Below, piece by piece: positions 47,896-55,400 of a stretch of DNA of 64,000 nt; within the stretch, counting starts at the first letter, position 1, and every line of letters starts with the position of its first letter. The DNA is taken from NCBI RefSeq assembly GCF_013359725.1, contig NZ_JABFMW010000002.1:62001-126000 (forward strand), given 5' to 3'. Source of the DNA: Pseudarthrobacter sp. C4D7 (GTDB lineage: Bacteria > Actinomycetota > Actinomycetes > Actinomycetales > Micrococcaceae). The notes beneath the pieces were generated by a model that made no database searches, was not told the DNA's origin, and saw only the letters and a list, made by a program, of their open reading frames with translations. A program made the position numbers and the translations under genes.

Positions 47896-48399
47896 TCAGC
47901 CGATGACGAGTTCAACGATCCGCCAGACCTGCTTGCTGCGCTCCAGGCGTACGGCCACGGCACGGGCCCGTACGTCATCCACCACCACAGCGGTGGCCTC
48001 GAATATTCCTTCCGCAACCTCGCAGACCCTGACGGAACGGACCGCAGAGTTCCGGTGCAGCCGTGCCAGCGCAGGGTTTCCCGTCCTGGTAAGTTCGCGC
48101 CGTATCAGTGCCGCCCGGTGCTGCAGCGAAGCCAGGCAGCGCGGGTCCAAACGCCGCGCCAGTTGGTGGATGGGGCGGATTCCGGCCAGCACCTCCATGG
48201 CAGCCTGCACCGTCCCGCGGGTTATGGCCACCACTTCCGCGGCGTCATTTACGGGACGCAGCGGCGGTGGGGTGGCGGCGGGTGACCTGCCTGCGGGCGT
48301 CGCTGTCTTTGGTGTGGAGGCTTTCCGGGGTGCACTCCCGCCAGCGATGGAGCTGTCTCCCAGCCCCTGGGCGGTACGGACGGGTGTCGCTGCGCTCAT
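47896..48399 (-). CDS. Rv3235 family protein
   Basis: Protein of 167 residues with AAGGGGAA five bases before the ATG. An Ala/Pro-rich disordered half (1-50) is followed by a compact domain: VVAITRGTVQAAMEVLAGIR, then PIHQLARRLDPRCLASLQHR and RVCEVAEGIFEATAVVVDDV with VWRIVELVIG at the end. The domain matches the small actinobacterial family typified by M. tuberculosis Rv3235, encoded near secA. The function is unknown, and no enzyme motif or membrane segment is seen. It lies 78 bp after the LysM gene on the same strand and may be co-transcribed with it. Confidence 0.8.
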   Translation of the reverse strand: MSAATPVRTAQGLGDSSIAGGSAPRKASTPKTATPAGRSPAATPPPLRPVNDAAEVVAITRGTVQAAMEVLAGIRPIHQLARRLDPRCLASLQHRAALIRRELTRTGNPALARLHRNSAVRSVRVCEVAEGIFEATAVVVDDVRARAVAVRLERSKQVWRIVELVIG

Positions 48400-48477
48400 A
48401 ATGTTCCCCTTGGTTCGAAAAGTGGATGTTTGGTGGGTCGGTCGGTCGGGCTTCGGGCGGTGCGGCGGCGCAGGCCG

Positions 48478-49362
48478 TTACGGCCCGGGAGCCTGGAGGA
48501 TCTGGCCCGGGAGCAGGACATCGGGGCTCCCGCCGATCAGTCCACGGTTGGCTGCATACCACCGTGGCCATTCCATGGCGATCTCCACGTCTGATGCCTC
48601 CGGTCCGAGCCAGGCCGCCACGATGTCCCATAAGGTGTCCCCTGCGAGAACAGTCACAGCCCCCGCCTCTCCGCCCGCGGTGTGCCGTACAGGACTCTGT
48701 TCCGGGTCGGTCCTGGTGTCCGGTGCCGCGAGCAGGCCGGGTTCCAGCACAGGGGACGACGGTTGCCAGCCAGGGTTGAAAGTGGTGATGGCAGGAGGCG
48801 TGGCGTCGGTCTGCCGTCCCGTGGGGAAGCCTGCCTGAGTTGGTGTTGGGGTGTCCGCCGGGGCGGGTACTCCAGGGCCATAGCTGTCTGGGGTGCCACT
48901 GTGACCGGGCGCCGTAGCATCGCCGGCAGTTGCGGTGGTTGGGAGAGCCGCCGACGAATGCGCGTGTATGGGTGTCCACTCCGGTCCCGGGGTGGTGGTG
49001 CCCGCGTGAGCTGCGGCGCCAGCCATGAGCTGAATTGAAAGGGCGGCGATGACAGCCCGCTGCATGAATGCCGGTGAAAGCCGGCGGGCGGCGGCCGCAG
49101 CCCGATACCGTCCCAACCGTTCAAGGAGGACAGCGGCTCCTGCCGCCAGCACCGCAACGGTCCACCACAACAGAAGCGCGAGACCGGTAACGGTTGCAGC
49201 CAGTGCCAAAAGGGCCTCAACAGTCCAGTCCTGCTGTTGGGCCGAAGCTTCTTGCCACTGCACAAACTGGCTTCTTCCCAGAGCGCAGAGTAAGGCGCCG
49301 AGGATCAGGAGGGCCAGTGCCATGGCGCCATCCGACGATTGTGTCTTCCCGGAGAATCCCAT
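48478..49362 (-). CDS. LysM domain-containing membrane protein
   Basis: Protein of 294 residues. Two or three membrane segments lie at about 14-32 (MALALLILGALLCALG), 46-80 (LLALAATVTGLALLLWWTVA) and 104-120. A Pro/Thr/Ala-rich spacer (about 120-230) leads to a C-terminal LysM domain (about 237-292: VLAGDTLWDIVAAWLGPEAS and LLPGQILQAP), here with a long insertion. LysM binds N-acetylglucosamine in peptidoglycan, which suggests that the C-terminus is outside and touches the wall. It could be a structural linker; no hydrolase domain is visible. Upstream of its start are three phased TTTGAT repeats. Confidence 0.83.
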   Translation of the reverse strand: MGFSGKTQSSDGAMALALLILGALLCALGRSQFVQWQEASAQQQDWTVEALLALAATVTGLALLLWWTVAVLAAGAAVLLERLGRYRAAAAARRLSPAFMQRAVIAALSIQLMAGAAAHAGTTTPGPEWTPIHAHSSAALPTTATAGDATAPGHSGTPDSYGPGVPAPADTPTPTQAGFPTGRQTDATPPAITTFNPGWQPSSPVLEPGLLAAPDTRTDPEQSPVRHTAGGEAGAVTVLAGDTLWDIVAAWLGPEASDVEIAMEWPRWYAANRGLIGGSPDVLLPGQILQAPGP

Positions 49363-49383
49363 TTCCAGCCCATCTAGATGTCA

Positions 49384-49409
49384 TTTGATGCAGTTTGATA
49401 ATGTTTGAT
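49384..49409. repeat. three direct repeats of TTTGAT with exact 10-bp period
   Basis: TTTGAT occurs at 49384, 49394 and 49404, with variable spacers GCAG and AATG. A weaker TCTGAA continues at 49414. One helical turn between copies puts them on the same DNA face, as for a cooperatively binding protein. The tract lies between the LysM gene and the gene starting at 49503. Confidence 0.7.
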
Positions 49410-49467
49410 TCAGTCTGAACCGCTTTATTGTCTTTTGTCCAGACGTTGGAGAGGGAAAGTGGGAACG

Positions 49468-49505
49468 TTGACCGTCCGGGAAGGGCGCTTTACGCTGGCG
49501 GGATG
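49468..49505 (+). promoter_or_regulatory. promoter with start site on the ATG (leaderless)
   Basis: TTGACC (49468-49473), a 17-bp spacer and TACGCT (49491-49496) are followed by six bases and then the ATG at 49503. There is no suitably spaced Shine-Dalgarno, since GGCGGG abuts the ATG. The transcript should begin at or next to the start codon. Confidence 0.62.
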
Positions 49506-50072
49506 CGCTGGGATGCACTCTTTGATGACATGGAAAACCAACTGGCGGAGGCCGACCGGCTGATGCTCGAAAGCGAAATCGCCGAGCGTACGAGGGCCGA
49601 GTTCGTTGGCCTGCAGCTCGGGGACAGGCTGCGTGCGGTGGCAGGCTACAGGATCGGGGTGCACCTGCTGTGTGGCGAATCGGCGCACGGGGAGCTGATT
49701 CATGTTGGCGCCGATGCCCTGGTCCTTCGTGAAGAAAGGCACCAGGCGCTCATACCCTATGCGGCCATAGCCAGGTATGTGGGCTTGGGCAGGCATATGA
49801 GGACAGAGGACTCGTCCGTCCGACGGTCGATCGGACTTGCCCATTCCCTGCGGGCCCTTTCCCGGGACCGGAAGGAAATAGCCGTTACGCTGTCCGGTCA
49901 CACCGGAACCGCGCGGCTGGACGGCGTTATTGACCGCGTCGGCCGCGACTACATTGACCTGGCCTCGGTTGTTCCAGGCGAAGCTCGTAGGGCCCACAGC
50001 GTAGGCCAGGTTTCAGCTATACCCTTTTCGGCGTTGTCGGTCATCAGGGCGCTAAGGGTTGACGGGGACTAG
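49503..50072 (+). CDS. hypothetical protein
   Basis: Protein of 189 residues from the ATG at 49503 (MRWDALFDDMENQLAEADRL), consistent with the promoter just before it; the frame is open from 49428. The N-terminal 35 residues are a probable amphipathic helix or coiled coil. The rest is mostly beta, with two related halves: LQLGDRLRAVAGYRIGVHLL to LREERHQALIPYAAIARYVG, and ALSRDRKEIAVTLSGHTGTA to ASVVPGEARRAHSVGQVSAI. This resembles a duplicated small barrel (Sm- or PRC-like), but I cannot name the family. No signal peptide is present. It ends four bases from the convergent small HTH gene. Confidence 0.78.
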   Translation: MRWDALFDDMENQLAEADRLMLESEIAERTRAEFVGLQLGDRLRAVAGYRIGVHLLCGESAHGELIHVGADALVLREERHQALIPYAAIARYVGLGRHMRTEDSSVRRSIGLAHSLRALSRDRKEIAVTLSGHTGTARLDGVIDRVGRDYIDLASVVPGEARRAHSVGQVSAIPFSALSVIRALRVDGD

Positions 50073-50076
50073 CAGG

Positions 50077-50292
50077 TCACACCGACTTGGACCGCGACTC
50101 CTGGATCATGCGGCTGGCCTCGGCATAGCGTTCCTCGATGTACTGCTCCAGCATCTTCTCTTCGACGCGCCACTGCCCACGGCCACCCACCTGGATTGCC
50201 TTCAGCTCGCCGCTTCGAACCAGCGCATACGCGGCAGGGGAGTTGATCTGCAGTTGCTCAGCGACGTCCGCGAGCGTGAGAAACCTGGGCAT
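50077..50292 (-). CDS. small helix-turn-helix DNA-binding protein (BldC/excisionase-like)
   Basis: Protein of 71 residues from the ATG at 50292 (MPRFLTLADVAEQLQINSPA), with GGGG just upstream; an in-frame ATG at 50301 would add three residues. The MerR-type HTH_17 domain covers almost the whole chain: FLTLADVAEQLQI is helix 1-2, AAYALVRSGELKAIQVGGRG the recognition helix and wing (with Tyr-Ala-Leu-Val-Arg), and MLEQYIEERYAEA the last helix. Similar proteins are xis-type excisionases and the Streptomyces regulator BldC, which binds direct repeats. No integrase or phage gene is nearby, so a chromosomal regulator is more likely. Confidence 0.84.
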   Translation of the reverse strand: MPRFLTLADVAEQLQINSPAAYALVRSGELKAIQVGGRGQWRVEEKMLEQYIEERYAEASRMIQESRSKSV

Positions 50293-50445
50293 GCACCCCA
50301 TTTTGCCATCAGACGACGTTGTTTGTTCCTGTTTTCCACAGATCGCCGGTTTTTGCGTAAATGACTTTCCTCCGCCGGGCCTTGCGGTAACAATGAGGAG
50401 TCCGGCCAGAGCGGGCAGGTCCGGTGTACCAAGGGGGAGAACGGT

Positions 50446-51087
50446 ATGGTTCCTGATTCAAGCGCCACTGCGCCGCGGCTGAAGCGCCCATCGTGGAAAG
50501 ATCCGCGCTTGCTGGTGGGCGTTCTCCTGGTCCTGGTGTCAGTTGCGGGGGTGACACTCCTGGTCGGCAGCGCAGACCGCACCACCGAGGTGTATGCTGC
50601 AAAGGACGGCATTGCCGTGGGGGAGCGGCTTACGGCGGAAAATGTGGTCCGGGCCAAGGTCCGCCTGGGTGACATCGAGCAGCACTACATCACCGTGGCG
50701 GACGGCCTGCCCCAGGACGTTGTCGCTGTGCAGCGGATCGCCAAGGACCAGTTGGTGCCCAGGACAAGCCTTGGTGGGGTGGACCGGCTGGACCGCAAAC
50801 CTGTGGCCTTGAACATTGCCCAGACCCTGCCGTCACAGGCGGTTGCCGGCGCCAGGGTGGACGTCTGGGTCGCGCAGCCGGATGCGAAGAACGGATTCAG
50901 CGAGCCGAAACTGGTCCTTCCCGGAGCGGAAATCGCCGAGGTCGCCTCAGGTTCCACGGCCCTCGGATCGTCAAAGACCACCGTCCTGATGGTTCTGGTG
51001 GAGGACAAGCAGATGCCGGCGTTGCTGGGGGCCCAAGCCAATGACGCGAAGATATCCGTGGTGTGGAATCCGGGCGGCGCCCGATGA
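50446..51087 (+). CDS. SAF domain membrane protein (CpaB-like)
   Basis: Protein of 213 residues. A basic head (1-20) is followed by one membrane helix (about 22-41, LLVGVLLVLVSVAGVTLLVG), and a SAF domain begins near residue 48 (TTEVYAAKDGIAVGERLTAE) and runs to about 110 with the second element KDQLVPRTSLGGVDRLDRKP. The rest (115-213) is a periplasmic-type beta region, as in the CpaB/RcpC pilus-assembly family, but shorter and without a lectin-like extension that I recognise. ATG at 50446. The stop overlaps the CpaE-like ATPase start (ATGA), so the two are co-expressed. Confidence 0.85.
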   Translation: MVPDSSATAPRLKRPSWKDPRLLVGVLLVLVSVAGVTLLVGSADRTTEVYAAKDGIAVGERLTAENVVRAKVRLGDIEQHYITVADGLPQDVVAVQRIAKDQLVPRTSLGGVDRLDRKPVALNIAQTLPSQAVAGARVDVWVAQPDAKNGFSEPKLVLPGAEIAEVASGSTALGSSKTTVLMVLVEDKQMPALLGAQANDAKISVVWNPGGAR

Positions 51088-52388
51088 GCATCCCGGTGGT
51101 CACCGTCGGCCAGAGCAGGGAGGATCTGGTGGGCGGGCTCGAACGCCTGCACGGTCCGGTGACGGTGGTCAGACGGTGCACGGAACTTCCGGAGCTGCTT
51201 GCCGCCTGTCAAAGCGGCCTGGCAAGGGCCGCTGTCGTGGCCGAGGGGTCCGAAGGGTTGACTGCCTCCCTCGTCGATCGCCTGGGAGCTGTTGGGGTTG
51301 CCGTGATCGCATTGACTGACAACGCGGATGAAGCAGCCAGGCTCCGCAAAATCGGTGCCGCCTCGGCGCTGACGGGAGTCGAGTCCTCGGAACTTTCGGC
51401 CCGGATAGCCGATGCCGTTGCCCAGCTGACAGGTGCTGCCCGTCCCTTCACCCGGAGCGCAGGTGCCGACACTGGTGCCGCGTTAACGACGGAACCTGTG
51501 CAGCCGGATCCTGGGGTGCAGGACCATCCAACGGGAAAGCTCATTGTGGTTTGGGGTCCTGCCGGGGCGCCCGGCAGGACCACCGTGGCGGTGAACATTG
51601 CCGGCGAGCTGGCCGCCGACGGCAGGGACGTCCTGCTGGTGGATGCGGACACCTACGGTGCCAGCGTCGCCGCTGTGCTCGGTCTCCTCGATGAATCCGC
51701 CGGCCTGGCCCAGGCGTGCAGGCTCGCAGACCAGGGCCTGCTGGACCTGGACGCCCTTCGGAAAGTGGCCGCCACCGTTGCTACTGCTGCCGGAACATTC
51801 CGGGTACTTACTGGCGTCACCCGCGCGGAGCGGTGGACGGAGCTGCGCGCCACTGCCCTGGCACTCGTGCTTGAGCGGGCACGGCAAATCGCGGACGTTG
51901 TGGTGGTTGATTCCGGTTTTTGCCTTGAAGCCGATGAAGAGCTGAGTTTCGACACCATGGCGCCGCGACGGAACGCTGCAACTTTGCGTCCCCTTGAACT
52001 TGCCGACTCGGTGTACGCCATTGGCGCTGCCGACCCGGTTGGCGTGCCACGGATGGTGCGGGCTCTCGCCGAACTCGAGGTGGCGGTGCCACAGGCGGCG
52101 CCCACTGTCGTCATGAACAAGGTGCGTTCCTCCTCGGTCGGCAGGGCACCGGAGCGCCAACTGCGCGACGCCTGGGCGCGGTTCGGCCCCCAGGCCGAGC
52201 TCGGGGCCTTCCTGCCGTATGACCCGGAGGCCGCCGACGCGGCCCTTCTCTCTGGATCGCTGCTGCTCGAGGTGGCGCCCGACTCAGCGCTTCGACGATC
52301 GATCCACGAACTGATTTGTGCACCAGAACAGCGAAAAGCCAAATCCTCTGTATTTTCTTCCACACCACGTCGAGGAGCAAAAGGCTAG
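51084..52388 (+). CDS. CpaE-like protein: degenerate receiver domain plus deviant P-loop ATPase
   Basis: Protein of 434 residues. Residues 1-115 look like a receiver domain, but the phospho-acceptor Asp is missing (RAAVVAEGSEGL at the usual strand). Residues 150-420 form a MinD/ParA-fold ATPase. Its P-loop reads WGPAGAPGRTTVAVNIAGEL: the signature Lys of KGG is Ala and the canonical Lys is Arg. The following LLVDADTYGASVAAVLGLLD and VVVVDSGFC are conserved. CpaE proteins act in Tad pilus placement; here only the SAF protein is adjacent and no CpaF, TadB/C or pilin is seen. ATP hydrolysis is doubtful. Confidence 0.84.
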   Translation: MSIPVVTVGQSREDLVGGLERLHGPVTVVRRCTELPELLAACQSGLARAAVVAEGSEGLTASLVDRLGAVGVAVIALTDNADEAARLRKIGAASALTGVESSELSARIADAVAQLTGAARPFTRSAGADTGAALTTEPVQPDPGVQDHPTGKLIVVWGPAGAPGRTTVAVNIAGELAADGRDVLLVDADTYGASVAAVLGLLDESAGLAQACRLADQGLLDLDALRKVAATVATAAGTFRVLTGVTRAERWTELRATALALVLERARQIADVVVVDSGFCLEADEELSFDTMAPRRNAATLRPLELADSVYAIGAADPVGVPRMVRALAELEVAVPQAAPTVVMNKVRSSSVGRAPERQLRDAWARFGPQAELGAFLPYDPEAADAALLSGSLLLEVAPDSALRRSIHELICAPEQRKAKSSVFSSTPRRGAKG

Positions 52389-52443
52389 GCTCGCCATAAG
52401 AGCTGCAACGGTGCGGCGGATATCTCTGATGGAGGCGTTGTCG

Positions 52444-55400
52444 ATGTCGTCTGGATCCAGTGTGGAGGACCAGCCCCTTTCCATTGAAGGCTTTGAAGGC
52501 TTCCTGGGGGACTATTACCAGCACCTGGCAGAGGAGGATGCCCGAAGCTACTCCCGGGATGTTTTGGAAGCCCGCGCGGAGGAGCACCGCCGCACAGCCT
52601 CCGAACGTCAGCCCGGTCAGGCGAACATCTCCATCATCGAAGAAGAGGACAGCAGCGTCATCTTCATCGTCACCGATGACATGCCGTTCCTGGTCGACTC
52701 GGTCAATGCCGAACTTGTCCGGCAGCACGCAGCGATCAGGCTCGTGGTCCACCCTTTGTTCGTGGCCACCAGGAACCGCGAAACTGGCGAACTGGTCAAG
52801 GTCAACCGGGTCCCGGCACACCTCGGCATTTCCAGCGGCGACACGGCGGCGATGCCCAACCTTTCCCACCTCATTGCGCAGGGTGAAAATGCCTCGCACA
52901 TGGAGTCCTGGATCGCCGTCGAAATCAACCGTGTTTCCGGCGACGCGAAGACTTCGCTGCTCTCGGGCCTGACCCGTGTTCTGAACGATGTCAGGGCTGC
53001 GGTCGAGGACTGGCCCAGGATGCGCCAAAAGGCGCTGGAAATCGCTGAAGGCCTGGACAAGGTTGCCAATTCCGCCCAGATTGCCGAGTTGCGCCAGGCA
53101 AAGGACCTGCTGCGCTGGCTTGATGACGGGAACTTCACGTTCCTGGGCTACCGCGAATACGATCTGCTCAATATTGACGGCGAAGATGTCCTGGAACTGC
53201 GGGAAGACAGTGGGCTGGGGCTCCTCAGGGCCGCCGCGGATTCTCCGCACATCCAGCACCTAACCGACACGGGCCGTAAGAAGGCACGGGAAAAACGCGC
53301 ACTGGTCATCACCAAGGCCAACTCGCGGTCCACCGTGCACCGGTCGGCGTATCTGGACTACATCGGCATCAAGAGCTTTGACGCCGCGGGCAACGTCAAC
53401 GGCGAGCGCCGCTTCATTGGCCTCTTCGCCACCAGTGCCTACGCCGGTTCCGTCCGCGACATTCCCATCGTGCGGGAAAAGGTGGACGCCGTGCTCCAGA
53501 ACGCCGGCTTCCCGCCGGACTCGCACTCGGGCAAGGACCTGTTGGGAATCCTCGAAACCTATCCCCGCGATGAGCTGTTCCAGATCGAAATTCCCGATCT
53601 GGCCGCAACAGCGTTCGGCATCCAGAAACTGCAGGAACGGCGCCGCACCCGGCTGTTCCTGCGGCCCGATATCTATGGGCGGTTCATGTCCGCCGTTGTC
53701 TACCTGCCCCGCGACCGGTACACCACCAACGTCCGGCTCCGCATCGAGCAGGAACTGCGGGAAACCTTCCAGGCAGTCTCGATCGACTACGAAGCCCGCA
53801 TGACCGAGTCCGCACTCGCACGTTTGTTCTTCCGCATCCGGCTCCCGAAGGACGCTGACGTCAGCCATGTCAACAGCGACGAGCTGGAAAAGCGGTTGGT
53901 CCGGGCGGCGCGGTCCTGGAGTGAAGGTATTGCCGAGGTCCTGCGCGAGGGCCGGGACCCGGCCGAGGCCAAGGACTTGGCCGCCACGTGGGCCGAGGCA
54001 TTCCCTGCCGGCTACCGGGTCGATTACGAGGTGGAGGACGCCCTCGAGGACATTGCGCGCTTCGAAAAGTACGGGGCAGCCGCCGAACGGAACACCGGTG
54101 CGCGGCAGGAACGTCCCGGCGTCCACGTGTACCTGCCAGAAGGCGCTGGTGCAACGCTGGAAGAGGATGCCCGGGTCAAGCTCTACATGCTGGAGCCCAA
54201 GAGCCTCAGCCAGATCCTGCCCTTCTTCCACAACCTCGGACTCGAGGTGCTGGACGAGCGTCCGTTCGAAATCGAAACAGCCGACCATCGGGACTTCTTC
54301 CTCTACGACCTGGGCCTGAAGTACCCGGCAGGAGTGGACGCCCTCTCTACCGGCGCCCTGCTTGCCGACTCCTTTGGCGCGGCCGTCACCGGCGCCGCGG
54401 AATCGGACAGCTTTGACCGGCTCGTGTTGCGGGAGGGGCTGCAGTGGCGGCAGATCACCATGCTGCGCGCCTACGCCCGGTACATGCGCCAGATGGGAAA
54501 CAGCAGTTCCTTTGGCTTCATGGCGGACACGCTCCTGGCCAACGCCGACGTGACCAGGGGACTGACCGAGCTCTTCGCCGCCCGTTTCGATCCCACCATC
54601 AGTGACGATGAACGCGCAGGGGCCCAGGCGTCGGTGCGGCTGGAACTGGCAGCATCGATCGAAAAGGTTCCCACCCTCGACGCCGACCGCGTGCTGCGCA
54701 CCTTCGTCAACCTGATCGAGGCCACCCTCCGCACCAACTTCTACCAGGACAAGCCGCACCTGAGCTTCAAACTGGATCCCGCCCGGATTGACGGGTTGCC
54801 GTTCCCGCGTCCCATGTTCGAAATCTGGGTCTATTCACCCCGTGTCGAGGGTGCGCACCTCCGGTTCGGCAAGGTGGCCCGCGGCGGGCTCCGTTGGTCC
54901 GACAGGCGCGAGGACTTCCGGACGGAGGTCCTGGGGCTGGTCAAGGCGCAGACGGTCAAGAACGCCGTCATCGTGCCTACAGGAGCCAAGGGAGGCTTCT
55001 TCGCGAAACAGCTCCCGGACCCGGCAACCGACCGCGCCGCCTGGATGGCGGAGGGCGTTGAAAGCTACAAGACGTTTATCCGCGGGTTGCTGGACCTTAC
55101 GGACAACCTCCTTACTGAGGGCGACGGCGAACGGCTCGTGCCGCCGTCGAACGTTGTCAGGCATGACGACGACGACTCGTACCTCGTGGTGGCGGCGGAC
55201 AAGGGCACGGCTACTTTTTCGGACATAGCCAACGGACTGTCCGCTGAGTACGGATTCTGGCTGGGGGACGCATTCGCCTCCGGCGGTTCCGTGGGCTACG
55301 ACCACAAAGCCATGGGCATCACCGCCCGCGGTGCTTGGGAATCGGTGAAGCGCCACTTCAGCGAGCTGGACCTGGACACCCAGACCGAACCCTTCACCGT

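Noticed and set aside
50077-50292. Excisionase gene as evidence of a prophage or integrative element
   Set aside because: No integrase, recombinase or phage gene lies nearby, and neighbours are core genes. A chromosomal BldC-like regulator fits better.
50446-52388. Part of a complete Tad/Flp pilus locus
   Set aside because: Only SAF and CpaE-like genes are present; no CpaF ATPase, TadB/C membrane proteins, prepilin or prepilin peptidase was found on either strand nearby.
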